A stretch of DNA of 64,000 nt from Lachnospira rogosae (GCF_040096455.1 NZ_JBBMER010000003.1:332282-396281); one strand, 5' to 3'; counted from the stretch's first letter, positions 8,196-17,800 are shown. Program-made: numbers and translations. Notes: a model not told the origin generated them from the sequence alone.

Positions 8196-9465
8196 GAATT
8201 TCAGCCTGAAGTTATTATCCGCTGTATTTGCAGTTGTTCTATGGACAGTTATTGTTAATATATATGACCCTAACACGAGTTATACATTCAGTAATATAAC
8301 TGTACAGCTTATTAATACACAGAGCCTTACAGACAAAGATTACAGTTATGAAGTTGTTGATGGCGGCAAGATTTCAGTTACAGTAAGCGGTCCAAAGAGT
8401 GTCGTAACAGACCTTAAGACAAGTGATATAAGTGCAACCGCAGATTTGAGTAAGGTTACTGCATTTACAGATTATGTAGATATACAGGTTCAGGTAATTA
8501 AAGATGGACAGGTTCTTAATAATGTAGAGGCTGTTCCAAGAACATCAGCACTTAAGCTAAGCATAGAGAACAGGGATACCAAGACTTTGTCATTAGATGT
8601 TAACACGACAGGTTCTACAGCTTCAGGATATACGGTTGCTTCGACAAGTTCATCACCAACATATATCAAAGTTACAGGTCCTACATCTTTACTTGAGAGT
8701 GTAGCAGCATTATCAGTAAATGTAGATGTATCAGGTGCTAAGGAAGATATAAGCACAAGTGCAGATGTTAAGATGTTAGATGAAGATGGTAATGAAATAG
8801 TAAATGATGCACTTGAACTGTCATGTACTAAAGCAGATATCAATGTTGATATAGCAAGAATGAAGACGGTGTCAATAACAGCAAAGACAGGTGGAACGCC
8901 GTCAGACGGATATATTATAACAGATACAATATTAAGCCAGGCATCTGCGGTTATAACAGGTTCAGATGATTTGCTGGGTAAAGTAGATACAATAACAATT
9001 CCATCGCAGAATATTAATGCTGATGGATTGAGTGCTGATAAGACATATACTTTCAGATTATCAGATTATGTTCCATCAGGAATTAAATTTGTATCTGACA
9101 GCAGTCTTACTGTTACAGTTAAGATAGCACAGAAGGCTACAAAGCAGATAAGTCTTTCAGCTTCAGAGATAACACTTAATAATATACAGACAGGGTTTAA
9201 TGCACAGGTAATGCAGGGTATTACATTTACTGTAACAGGTAATGATAATGTGTTATCGGCTGTCAGTGCATCAGATGTAAAGGCAGGCATTGACCTTAAG
9301 AATCTTGGGGCAGGAACTCATAATGTCACAGTGGCGTTATCACTGCCTGATGGAATAACTGTAGTAGGTAATGTTACTGTTAATGTTACAATAACGGCAA
9401 TACAGCAGGAAACAACTACAGAGAGTACCAAAGCGACAGAAAGCACTACATCGGCGACAAGGTAA
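8176..9465 (+). CDS. cdaR: CdaA regulator CdaR (YbbR-domain protein)
   Basis: A 429-residue extracytoplasmic partner that modulates CdaA activity in Firmicutes. One N-terminal transmembrane helix (about residues 10-27) is followed by four YbbR-like beta domains, recognisable by repeated segments such as SVTVSGPKSVVTDLK, YIKVTGPTSLLESV, ITGSDDLLGKV and FTVTGNDNVLSAV. The tail is rich in threonine and serine. It overlaps cdaA by 20 bases. In Bacillus and many relatives glmM follows, but here HPr and a phosphoglucomutase come next. Confidence 0.93.
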   Translation: MKEKIFKNFSLKLLSAVFAVVLWTVIVNIYDPNTSYTFSNITVQLINTQSLTDKDYSYEVVDGGKISVTVSGPKSVVTDLKTSDISATADLSKVTAFTDYVDIQVQVIKDGQVLNNVEAVPRTSALKLSIENRDTKTLSLDVNTTGSTASGYTVASTSSSPTYIKVTGPTSLLESVAALSVNVDVSGAKEDISTSADVKMLDEDGNEIVNDALELSCTKADINVDIARMKTVSITAKTGGTPSDGYIITDTILSQASAVITGSDDLLGKVDTITIPSQNINADGLSADKTYTFRLSDYVPSGIKFVSDSSLTVTVKIAQKATKQISLSASEITLNNIQTGFNAQVMQGITFTVTGNDNVLSAVSASDVKAGIDLKNLGAGTHNVTVALSLPDGITVVGNVTVNVTITAIQQETTTESTKATESTTSATR

Positions 9466-9499
9466 TTTGTTAAGAACTGCCATTTAAGGAGGGATTATA

Positions 9500-9766
9500 A
9501 TGGTAAAGGAGAATATAATTGTCACAAGCCAGCTTGGAATACATCTTCGTCCAGCGGGTGCTATGTGTGATGCGGCAATTAAATTTGATTCTAATATATC
9601 ATTTGAATATGCAGAGGGTAAGACAGCCAATGCAAAGAGTGTAATATCAATACTTGCATCAGGTGTTAAATGTGGAGATGAGATAACTTTAATAGCTGAT
9701 GGAAGCGATGAAGAAGAAGCGTTAAAGACAGTATCAGAAAAGTTTAAAGAAGCTCTTAAAGATTGA
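9500..9766 (+). CDS. ptsH: Phosphocarrier protein HPr
   Basis: An 88-residue HPr-fold protein of the phosphotransferase system. The active-site histidine is His15 in the motif GIHLRPAG. The regulatory serine is Ser47 in AKSVISILASG, equivalent to Ser46, the HPr kinase target in Gram-positive bacteria. Length and both sites are standard, so it should act both in phosphate transfer from enzyme I and in CcpA-dependent catabolite control. GGAGGG precedes the start. It is not beside ptsI here and follows cdaR by 34 bases. Confidence 0.93.
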   Translation: MVKENIIVTSQLGIHLRPAGAMCDAAIKFDSNISFEYAEGKTANAKSVISILASGVKCGDEITLIADGSDEEEALKTVSEKFKEALKD

Positions 9767-9824
9767 TTTAATCTACGGATTGAATTATAATTAAATAAAA
9801 TGATGTAGCAATACGTGTACATCA

Positions 9825-9852
9825 GTCAGGGAAAAATACCATTTTCCCCGAC
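9825..9852 (+). other. Hairpin in leader of phosphoglucomutase gene
   Basis: GTC-GGGAAAA and TTTTCCC-GAC arms form a stem ending 33 bases before the start codon. Just upstream, TGATGTA and TACATCA can form a second stem. There is no T-tract. It may stabilise or attenuate the message after ptsH. A related sequence lies in the leader of the gene at 23501. Confidence 0.45.
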
Positions 9853-9884
9853 ATTATTAAATAACAAGGAAAGAGGTACAGAGT

Positions 9885-11612
9885 ATGGGTTATATGGAAG
9901 TTTATAAGTCTTGGTGTGACAATATGTATTTTGATGAAGCAACAAGAGATGAACTTAAGTCGATCGCTAATGATGAGAAGGAGATTGAAGACAGATTTTA
10001 CAAAGATCTTGAATTCGGAACAGGAGGCTTAAGAGGTGTAATTGGCAATGGTACTAATAGAATGAACATTTACACTGTAAGAAAGGCAACACAGGGACTT
10101 GCTAACTTTATTATTAAGGAAGGTGCAGCAGACAGAGGTGTAGCTATTGCATTTGACTCAAGAAGAATGTCACCTGAATTTGCTGATGAAGCAGCACTTT
10201 GTCTTAATGCTAACGGAATTAAGGCATATATATTCCCTTCACTTCGTCCAACACCAGAATTATCATTTGCATTAAGAGACCTTAACTGCATAGCTGGTAT
10301 TGTAGTAACAGCAAGCCACAACCCACCAGAATACAACGGATATAAGGTGTACTGGGAAGATGGTGCACAGATTACAGCACCTAAGGATTCACAGATTATA
10401 TCAGAAGTTAAGGCTGTAACAGATTACAATACAGTTAAGACTATGGATAAAGATGAAGCTAAGGCTTGCGGTCTTTACAATGTGATCGGATACGATATGG
10501 ATGACAGATATATGGCCGCATTAAAGAAGATGAGTATTAATGGAGATATCATTAAGAAAGTAGCGGATGATATTAAGATTGTATACACACCATTCCATGG
10601 TACAGGTAATATTCCAGTAAGAAGAGTTCTTAAGGAATTAGGCTTTAAGCACGTATATGTTGTTCCAGAACAGGAAAAGCCAGACCCAGATTTTACAACG
10701 CTTGAATATCCTAACCCAGAAGATCCTAAGGCATTCACATTAGCATTAAAGCTTGCTAAGGAAGTTGATGCAGATATCGTTCTTGCAACAGATCCGGATG
10801 CTGACAGACTTGGTGTATATTCTAAGGATACTAAGACAGGTGAATACCAGTCATTTACAGGTAATATGTCTGCTATGCTTATTGCAGAATATATCCTTTC
10901 ACAAAGACAGGAAAAGGGACTTCTTCATAAGAACGGAGCATTTGTTAAGACAATAGTTTCAACTAATATGGCTGACAGCATTGCTAAGGAATATAACCTT
11001 AAGCTTATTGAAGTTCTTACAGGCTTTAAGTTCATCGGTGAGCAGATTAAGTTCTTTGAACAGCAGGGTACATATGAATATGAATTTGGTTTTGAGGAAA
11101 GCTATGGCTGTCTTGTAGGAACACACGCAAGAGATAAGGATGCTATCGTTGCAGTTATGGCACTTTGTGAAGCAGCAGCTTACTATAAGAATAAAGGTCT
11201 TACTTTATGGGATCAGATGATTAACATCTATGAGAAGTATGGCTACTATAAAGAAGGACAGGTTGCTATCACAATGAAGGGTGCTGAGGGTGCTGGAAAG
11301 ATTGCTAAGATGATGGATGACCTTAGAAATAATACACCATCTAAGATTGGTAACTGGACAGTTCTTGAAGCAAGAGATTATAAGAAGGACGAATGTGTCA
11401 ATATGGTTACAGGCGATAAGCATAGCACAGGACTTCCTAACTCTAATGTACTTTATTATGATTTATCAGATAATGCATGGTGCTGTGCAAGACCATCTGG
11501 TACAGAGCCTAAGATTAAGTTCTATATGGGCGTTAAGGGCAGCAGCATAGAAGATGCAGCAGCTAAAGAAGAAGCTTTAAAGAAAGCTGTTATGGAGCTT
11601 GTTGGGCAGTAA
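9885..11612 (+). CDS. pgcA: Phosphoglucomutase / phosphomannomutase (PgcA-like)
   Basis: A 575-residue alpha-D-phosphohexomutase that interconverts glucose-1-phosphate and glucose-6-phosphate, feeding UDP-glucose and wall or exopolysaccharide synthesis. The phosphoserine is in VVTASHNPPEYNGYK (near residue 145). The magnesium loop is DPDADRLG (near 305). The sugar loop is GFEESYGCLVG, and the phosphate-binding loop RPSGTEPKIKFY lies near the end. It is larger than GlmM (about 450 residues) and matches the PgcA length. Codon use favours highly expressed genes. A terminator follows. Confidence 0.92.
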   Translation: MGYMEVYKSWCDNMYFDEATRDELKSIANDEKEIEDRFYKDLEFGTGGLRGVIGNGTNRMNIYTVRKATQGLANFIIKEGAADRGVAIAFDSRRMSPEFADEAALCLNANGIKAYIFPSLRPTPELSFALRDLNCIAGIVVTASHNPPEYNGYKVYWEDGAQITAPKDSQIISEVKAVTDYNTVKTMDKDEAKACGLYNVIGYDMDDRYMAALKKMSINGDIIKKVADDIKIVYTPFHGTGNIPVRRVLKELGFKHVYVVPEQEKPDPDFTTLEYPNPEDPKAFTLALKLAKEVDADIVLATDPDADRLGVYSKDTKTGEYQSFTGNMSAMLIAEYILSQRQEKGLLHKNGAFVKTIVSTNMADSIAKEYNLKLIEVLTGFKFIGEQIKFFEQQGTYEYEFGFEESYGCLVGTHARDKDAIVAVMALCEAAAYYKNKGLTLWDQMINIYEKYGYYKEGQVAITMKGAEGAGKIAKMMDDLRNNTPSKIGNWTVLEARDYKKDECVNMVTGDKHSTGLPNSNVLYYDLSDNAWCCARPSGTEPKIKFYMGVKGSSIEDAAAKEEALKKAVMELVGQ

Positions 11613-11692
11613 TCAGTAAGTATTATTTGATGGATATGTTTTACATAGCATAATTATATAAGTTCAGATTTTCTTAACAAGTAATACACAAT

Positions 11693-11749
11693 ATGAACAC
11701 ATTTCGTGAATATACTAACAGTATCAACAACGAAATGTGTTCATTTTTT
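11693..11749 (+). terminator. Intrinsic terminator after phosphoglucomutase
   Basis: The arms GAACACATTTCGT and ACGAAATGTGTTC are followed by ATTTTTT. The loop carries its own small ATACT/AGTAT stem. It isolates the phosphoglucomutase transcript from the HtrA gene. Confidence 0.9.
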
Positions 11750-11782
11750 CGTTGAAATGACATAAGTAAGGAGTGTTTGGAT

Positions 11783-13501
11783 ATGTATAATAATGAAGAT
11801 AACGATTATATGAACAATAATTCTGATAATAATTCTAGGAATTATGAGAATGTAGAGCCTGATAATAATCAGAGTACAGGAACAACTGGATATACAACAT
11901 ACAGCCATAACACAGGTTATAATCAGAACAGTGCAGGTGGTGCTGGTATGAATAATGGACAGAACCAGTATTCTAACGGAAGTAATAATTATGGCTATAA
12001 TGGTTATGGATATAATCAGGGTGGTATGAATAATTCACAGTATGGTGCTAATACATCATACAATAGCACAGGAACTAATGCCGGATATAATAACACAGCA
12101 TATAATAATGGTGCTAATACAGGCTTTCATAATGCATCAGATAACAGTAATTCAACCTATAGATATTCATATGTTAATAATAATATAGGCAGTGATCAGA
12201 ATAATTCTTATAGGAATGCACAAAGAGCAGCTAAGCAGGCTAAGAAGGAAGCAAGAAAGAAGTCATTTAACAATTGGTTTTCTAAGAATTCCACGGCTAA
12301 GAAGTATATAAGTGGTGTGCTTGCAGCAGTGGTATTTGGTGTTGTAGCTGGTTCAGCAATGTATGGAACTTATCATATTGAGAAGAAATATTTAGGTGGT
12401 AATGATACTAAGAACTATACAATTTCAACTGTGACAAGCAATATTGATAAAGTTACAAGCGATGATATTAATGCTAATGGAGATACTAATCTTTCACAAT
12501 ATTCATCAATGAATGTAGAAAGTGTGGCACAGGCAGCACTTCCGGCTATGGTTGCCCTTAATGGTACAACTACAGTAAGCAGTTCATCTTCAATGTATGG
12601 CTGGGGACAGCAGCAGTACGAGGCTTCAACAAGTGGAACTGGTATTATTGTTGGTAAGAATGATACAGAGCTTCTTATTGTAACTAATGCACATGTTGTA
12701 GATAATGTATCCAACTTAAAATGTGTATTTGTGGATGACCAGTCAGTAAGTGCAACGGTAAAGGGTTCTAAGTCAGATCAGGATATAGCAGTAGTTGCTG
12801 TATCATTATCAGATATTCCGTCTGACACAATAAGTAAAATAGCTATTGCAGAACTTGCAGATTCTGATACAATTGCAGTAGGCCAGCAGGTAGTGGCAAT
12901 TGGTAATGCACTTGGAGAAGGACAGTCAGTTACTAATGGTATTATAAGTGCCCTTGACAGATCAATAACAGTTAACAATGTTACATTTTCAGGACTTATA
13001 ATGACTAACGCAGCTATTAACTCAGGTAATAGTGGTGGAGCACTTCTTAATGCAAGCGGCAAGGTAATTGCTATTAACTTTGCTAAGACATCATCAGATG
13101 GTGTTGAGGGTATGGCATATTCAATACCTGTATCTAATGTTAAGGAACTTATAAGCTCACTTATGAGCAAGCAGACAAGACAGAAGGTAGATTCAGATAA
13201 TGCTGGATATCTTGGTATTGCTGCTATAGATATAACAAGCACATATGCTTCTATGTATGGTTACCCACAGGGTATAATGGTTCGTACAGTAGCATCTGGC
13301 TCAGCAGCAGAGAAGGCAGGACTTTCAGCTTACGATATAATTGTCGGTTTTGATGACCAGTCAATATCAACAATGTCAGGCTTACAGTCACTTCTGCAGT
13401 ATTATTCAGCAGGAGAGACAGTAAAGGTTGACTACTATCATCTTGAAGGTAGTGAATATGTACTAAAGAGTGTGGAGGTTACATTAGGAAAGAAGAACTA
13501 A
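11783..13501 (+). CDS. htrA: HtrA/DegP-type serine protease with PDZ domain
   Basis: A 572-residue membrane-anchored protease for damaged extracytoplasmic proteins. The first 150 residues are an Asn/Tyr/Gly-rich low-complexity tract, then a basic stretch and one membrane helix (about residues 176-196). The trypsin-like domain holds the full triad: His in TNAHVVDN, Asp in KSDQDIAVV, Ser in NSGNSGGALL. A C-terminal PDZ domain begins near LGIAAIDIT and includes GSAAEKAGL. AAGGAG nine bases before 11783 sets the start; an in-frame TTG at 11777 is too close. The gene for a ClpX-like unfoldase follows within 31 bases. Confidence 0.92.
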   Translation: MYNNEDNDYMNNNSDNNSRNYENVEPDNNQSTGTTGYTTYSHNTGYNQNSAGGAGMNNGQNQYSNGSNNYGYNGYGYNQGGMNNSQYGANTSYNSTGTNAGYNNTAYNNGANTGFHNASDNSNSTYRYSYVNNNIGSDQNNSYRNAQRAAKQAKKEARKKSFNNWFSKNSTAKKYISGVLAAVVFGVVAGSAMYGTYHIEKKYLGGNDTKNYTISTVTSNIDKVTSDDINANGDTNLSQYSSMNVESVAQAALPAMVALNGTTTVSSSSSMYGWGQQQYEASTSGTGIIVGKNDTELLIVTNAHVVDNVSNLKCVFVDDQSVSATVKGSKSDQDIAVVAVSLSDIPSDTISKIAIAELADSDTIAVGQQVVAIGNALGEGQSVTNGIISALDRSITVNNVTFSGLIMTNAAINSGNSGGALLNASGKVIAINFAKTSSDGVEGMAYSIPVSNVKELISSLMSKQTRQKVDSDNAGYLGIAAIDITSTYASMYGYPQGIMVRTVASGSAAEKAGLSAYDIIVGFDDQSISTMSGLQSLLQYYSAGETVKVDYYHLEGSEYVLKSVEVTLGKKN

Positions 13502-13531
13502 TAAGCCTCGTAACACAGAATTGAGGATTAA

Positions 13532-14956
13532 ATGAGTAACAACGATAATAATAATGAGAACAATACAACTGCTAACACAGATGAATACGAAAAGGTGTGT
13601 TATATATGCAGAAGGTCAGAGTCTAAGGCTGGTAAAATGATTAATATGCCAGGTGGTTTATGTGTATGTGCAGATTGTATGCAGAAGACCTTTGATACAA
13701 TTAATAACAGTGATATCAATTATGATGACCTTATGAATAATATGCCTAATATGGGAATGTTCGGCGGCTTTAATATGATGGGTAATGACATTTCCAACAG
13801 GCAGAAAGTCAAGAAAAAGAAAGAAGATAATAACAAGCCTGCAGATAAGGAAAAGGACGATACACTTGATTTGGCTAATCTTCCAGCACCTCATCAGATA
13901 AAGGCAATGTTAGATGAATATGTAATAGGTCAGGACTATGCCAAGAAGGTTATGTCAGTTGCTGTATACAATCATTATAAGAGAGTTGCCACAGGAACTA
14001 TGGACGATATTGAGATTGAAAAGTCTAATATGCTTATGATAGGACCTACAGGAAGCGGAAAGACTTATCTTGTAAAGACACTGGCAAGACTTTTAAAAGT
14101 ACCTCTTGCAATTACAGATGCTACTTCACTTACCGAAGCTGGCTATATAGGTGATGATATAGAGAGCGTTGTATCAAAGCTTTTACAGGCAGCAGATAAT
14201 GACGTGGAGAAGGCAGAAAGAGGCATTATATTTATTGATGAGATAGATAAGATTGCCAAGAAGAAAGAAACAAGAAGCCGTGATGTAAGCGGTGAATCTG
14301 TACAGCAGGGAATGTTAAAGCTTCTTGAGGGAAGTGATATAGAAGTTCCAGTAGGTGCTACAAGCAAAAATGCTATGGTTCCGCAGGTTACAGTTAACAC
14401 ACGCAACATATTATTTATATGCGGTGGTGCATTTCCAGACATTGAGAATATAATAAAGGCAAGACTTAATAAGCAGTCATCAATAGGTTTTAACTCAGAC
14501 CTTAAAGATAAATATGATAATGACAAGAATATATTATCAAAGGTTGAATTAGAGGATTTAAGGGAATTTGGTATGATTCCTGAATTCTTAGGACGACTTC
14601 CTATAGTATTCTCTTTAGAGGGTCTTACAGAGGATATGCTTGTTAAGATTATGAAAGAGCCTAAGAATGCAATACTTAAGCAGTATCAGAAGTTATTAGA
14701 ACTTGATGAGGTTAAGCTTGAATTTGATGATGATGCTTTAAGACAGATTGCAAAGAAAGCTATGGAAAAAGATACAGGAGCAAGAGCATTAAGGTCTATA
14801 ATAGAAGAATATATGCTTGATATAATGTATGAAATTCCTAAAGATGATAATATCGGAAGTGTCACAATAACAGCAGATTACATTGAGAAGAAGGGCACAC
14901 CGCTTATTATGATGCGTGGACAGGAAAGACTTCCAATGAATAATGCAGAAGCTTAA
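13532..14956 (+). CDS. clpX: ClpX-type AAA+ unfoldase, divergent paralogue
   Basis: A 474-residue protein with the ClpX plan. The N-terminal zinc domain has Cys23-x2-Cys26 and Cys46-x2-Cys49. An unusually long linker rich in Met, Asn and Lys follows (about residues 70-110). The AAA+ core has Walker A GPTGSGKT, pore loop GYIG, Walker B IIFIDEID and sensor 2 TGARALRS. SSIGFNSD retains the IGF tripeptide used to dock on ClpP. The RKH pore loop seen in housekeeping ClpX (usually before xxxxF-TTNILFICGGAF) is replaced by TSKNAMVPQ, so substrate choice may differ. It sits by HtrA and a subtilase rather than by tig-clpP, which supports a second, specialised ClpX. The symbol denotes the family. Confidence 0.88.
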   Translation: MSNNDNNNENNTTANTDEYEKVCYICRRSESKAGKMINMPGGLCVCADCMQKTFDTINNSDINYDDLMNNMPNMGMFGGFNMMGNDISNRQKVKKKKEDNNKPADKEKDDTLDLANLPAPHQIKAMLDEYVIGQDYAKKVMSVAVYNHYKRVATGTMDDIEIEKSNMLMIGPTGSGKTYLVKTLARLLKVPLAITDATSLTEAGYIGDDIESVVSKLLQAADNDVEKAERGIIFIDEIDKIAKKKETRSRDVSGESVQQGMLKLLEGSDIEVPVGATSKNAMVPQVTVNTRNILFICGGAFPDIENIIKARLNKQSSIGFNSDLKDKYDNDKNILSKVELEDLREFGMIPEFLGRLPIVFSLEGLTEDMLVKIMKEPKNAILKQYQKLLELDEVKLEFDDDALRQIAKKAMEKDTGARALRSIIEEYMLDIMYEIPKDDNIGSVTITADYIEKKGTPLIMMRGQERLPMNNAEA

Positions 14957-15075
14957 TGCTGTCAGTTTCACAAGCCATTATGCACAAGATATTCTGCTGA
15001 TGTTATTTTGCAGAAGTTATTATGTATATGTCAGTATGTCAGTATATTAGTATTATTATAAAATATTAATCATAT

Positions 15076-15110
15076 AATGTCCTTAAAGATTATCTTTAAG
15101 GACATTTTTT
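15076..15110 (+). terminator. Terminator hairpin abutting the next start codon
   Basis: A perfect palindrome with arms AATGTCCTTAAAGAT and ATCTTTAAGGACATT is followed by TTTT. It ends the clpX transcript. The ATG of the protease gene is the very next codon, and its only ribosome site, AAGGA at 15098-15102, lies in the 3' arm. The stem could therefore also hide that site. Confidence 0.85.
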
Positions 15111-16811
15111 ATGCCTTTATGCAGTGAAATGATAACAGATGAGGATATATATGATTATATAGTTGTCAATCTTCCGGGAATTAATAAGATGCTTCAAAGC
15201 AACCCTGATGTATGTATACAGAAGGTTGATGACCAATGGCTTGTTGCACATAGCAGGCTTCCGGATGACAGGGATTTTAATATAAGTGACTTGGGATATT
15301 ATACAATTCCCAAGTTGTATGGGCTTATGGATACATCAAGCATTGATGCGGTAAATGCCACCAACATAACAAGCCAGCCTTTTTTAAATTCAAAAGGGCA
15401 GGGTGTTATCGTGGGGATAATAGACACAGGAATTGATTATCTTAGTGAGAACTTCTGTGATACGGCTGGTAATACGCGTATTATGGCTATATGGGATCAG
15501 ACCCTTGAGTACAGGCAGAATTTATATGTTAATTATGGTCGTATATATGAACAGGCAGAGATTAATACAGCACTTGAAGCATACCGCAATGGACTAAATC
15601 CTTACGATTATGTGGGAACAACCGATATTACAGGGCACGGAACATTTATGGCTGGAGTAATTGCTTCAAGAAAAATTGATGATTACATAGGTGTTGCACC
15701 AGAGGCAAGCATAGTATGTGTAAAATTAAAAAATGCAAAGAAATATTTAAGGGATTACTTCTACATAAGGGATGATGCAGTGTGTTTTGAGGAAACGGAT
15801 ATTATGCTTGCCGCAAGATTTCTAAAGGATTATGCCGGGTTAAAGAAAATGCCTCTTGTCATATATATGGGACTGGGTAGTGGTCTGGGCTCAAGAACAG
15901 GCGGAAGTCCTTTATCAAATGTTCTTGATTCACTTACAATGCACGTTAATACATGTGTTGTTGTTCCTGCTGGCAATGAGGCAGTCAAAAGGACACATTT
16001 TAGCGGTTACGCTTCTGTTGTTCCTGAATATAAGGAAATGGAGATAAATGTTGAGAGGCGTGGAAAAGGCTTTGTGCTTGAAATATGGGCAAAAAGTCTT
16101 GATGTACTGTCGGTATCAATAATATCACCGACAGGCGAGATTATTCCAAGAATACCAGCAAGGATAGGCTCAAGTACACAATATTCATTTCTTTTGGAGA
16201 ATTCAAGGATATATGTTGATTACCAGATTACAGAAACTGTTGCAGGGCAGGAAGTTATATTTATGAGATTTGAACGTCCGGCAGAGGGACTGTGGAAGAT
16301 AGATGTATACAGTCTTACTAATCTTCCTGGATATTTTAATGCGTGGATAACTTTAAAAGAGCTTATGGACTGTGATGCCTATTTTCTTAATTCAGATGCT
16401 GATGTAACGCTTGTAGAGCCTGCCAGCGGTTTAAGGCTTATTACTGTTGGTGCATATAATCATAATACCAACGGAAGCGACGTGAACAGCAGCAGGGGTT
16501 ATACGGCGGATAACAGGGTTAAGCCTGATATAGCAGCACCAGGAGTTAATGTGTATGGTGTTGGAGGCGTAAGAGGCTATACAGTTAGATCAGGAACAAG
16601 CATTGCTGCGGCACACGTTGCAGGGGCAGCGGCATTATTTTTTAGCTGGGGAGTTACTAACAATAACAGATCAGTTATAAGTAATAGCGAGATTAAGTCA
16701 TATATAATAAGGGGAGCAGACCGACCGGGGGATATTGCTTATCCAAATGTTGAATATGGCTATGGCAGATTGAATATAGCAGGTGCATTTGACCAGATGA
16801 GGATAAGTTAA
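15111..16811 (+). CDS. Subtilisin-like serine protease (S8 family, Csp-like)
   Basis: A 566-residue subtilase with the complete triad: Asp in GIIDTGIDY (near residue 107), His in ITGHGTFMAGV (near 180) and Ser in RSGTSIAAAHVAGAAALF (near 500). A long insert of about 220 residues between His and Ser forms a jelly-roll-like region. This resembles the Csp subgroup common in Clostridia, some of which process spore-germination enzymes. The N-terminus is acidic and has no signal peptide, so it may act inside the cell. Translation starts directly at the end of a terminator hairpin that contains the ribosome site. An in-frame ATG at 15129 is an alternative start but has no ribosome site. Confidence 0.85.
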   Translation: MPLCSEMITDEDIYDYIVVNLPGINKMLQSNPDVCIQKVDDQWLVAHSRLPDDRDFNISDLGYYTIPKLYGLMDTSSIDAVNATNITSQPFLNSKGQGVIVGIIDTGIDYLSENFCDTAGNTRIMAIWDQTLEYRQNLYVNYGRIYEQAEINTALEAYRNGLNPYDYVGTTDITGHGTFMAGVIASRKIDDYIGVAPEASIVCVKLKNAKKYLRDYFYIRDDAVCFEETDIMLAARFLKDYAGLKKMPLVIYMGLGSGLGSRTGGSPLSNVLDSLTMHVNTCVVVPAGNEAVKRTHFSGYASVVPEYKEMEINVERRGKGFVLEIWAKSLDVLSVSIISPTGEIIPRIPARIGSSTQYSFLLENSRIYVDYQITETVAGQEVIFMRFERPAEGLWKIDVYSLTNLPGYFNAWITLKELMDCDAYFLNSDADVTLVEPASGLRLITVGAYNHNTNGSDVNSSRGYTADNRVKPDIAAPGVNVYGVGGVRGYTVRSGTSIAAAHVAGAAALFFSWGVTNNNRSVISNSEIKSYIIRGADRPGDIAYPNVEYGYGRLNIAGAFDQMRIS

Positions 16812-16987
16812 TAAAAGCTTAAGGCTTAGCTTATTGTAATTATTAAGTACATATGATAAAGTGATTATGTATGCGGATATATTGTAAGGAATTGCAGGGT
16901 GATGTAACAATGAAGCAATTAATTGGCATATGTAAGGGAAGTATCCCTGACACCTATATAAGAATTATAAAGGACAGGTATTTAACG

Positions 16988-17800
16988 ATGAAATATAAAG
17001 CGATTGCACTCGATCTTGACGGAACACTCACAGACCATAATAAGAAGCTTCCGGAGGCTAATAAGGAGGCTGTATGGGCTGCAATTGATAAAGATGTTAC
17101 AGTTATATTGGCTTCGGGACGTCCATTATTTGGGATAACACCGATAGCAGATGAGCTTGAGTTAGATAAGAGAGGCGGATATATATTAGCTTACAATGGT
17201 GGTGAGATAATTAACTGCCTGAATGGAGATGTAATTGTAAGCCACGAGCTTCCAAGGCAGTGTATAGACGATATATGTGATTATGCAAGAGCTAATGATG
17301 TGTATGCACTTACATATTCGGACGGAAAGATAGCAGCAGAGAGTGATGATGATGAGTATGTGTTAAAAGAAGCATTTTGCAATAATACAACAATAATTAA
17401 GACAGATGATTTAAAGAAATATGTAGATTATCCAGTTAATAAGTTCCTTGTTGTAGGAAGACACGATAAGCTTGTGCCAGTGCAGGAAGCTTTATTAGAG
17501 CATTATTCTGACGTGCTTGATGCATTTTATTCAGAAGATTATTTCCTTGAGGTAGTACCAAAGGGGGTTGCCAAAGATAAATCATTACAGCAGTTATTAG
17601 GTAAGCTGTCTATCAAAGAAGATGAGCTTATAGCCTGTGGAGATGGAATGAATGATATACCAATGTTAAAGATAGCAGGTGTTGCGGCTGTTATGGATAA
17701 TGCGTATGAAGAAGTGAAAAAGTATGCAGACTATATCGCACCATCTAATGATGAATCGGGAGTTGCCGATATAATTAAAAGATTTATATTAAATGCTTAG
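16988..17800 (+). CDS. Cof-type HAD-superfamily phosphatase
   Basis: A 270-residue sugar- or nucleotide-phosphate hydrolase. HAD motif I is DLDGTLTD at residue 8, with the nucleophile Asp. Motif II is ASGRP, and motif IV is CGDGMNDIPML followed by AVMDNA. KGVAKDKSLQQLL is typical of the Cof/YidA group with a C2B cap. An upstream in-frame start at 16871 would add 39 residues that do not fit the family. The start at 16988 gives the normal length. The physiological substrate is unknown. Confidence 0.85.
   Translation: MKYKAIALDLDGTLTDHNKKLPEANKEAVWAAIDKDVTVILASGRPLFGITPIADELELDKRGGYILAYNGGEIINCLNGDVIVSHELPRQCIDDICDYARANDVYALTYSDGKIAAESDDDEYVLKEAFCNNTTIIKTDDLKKYVDYPVNKFLVVGRHDKLVPVQEALLEHYSDVLDAFYSEDYFLEVVPKGVAKDKSLQQLLGKLSIKEDELIACGDGMNDIPMLKIAGVAAVMDNAYEEVKKYADYIAPSNDESGVADIIKRFILNA

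Noticed and set aside
12778..13242. 154-codon open frame on the - strand within htrA
   Set aside because: Antisense shadow of the protease and PDZ domains. No ribosome site.
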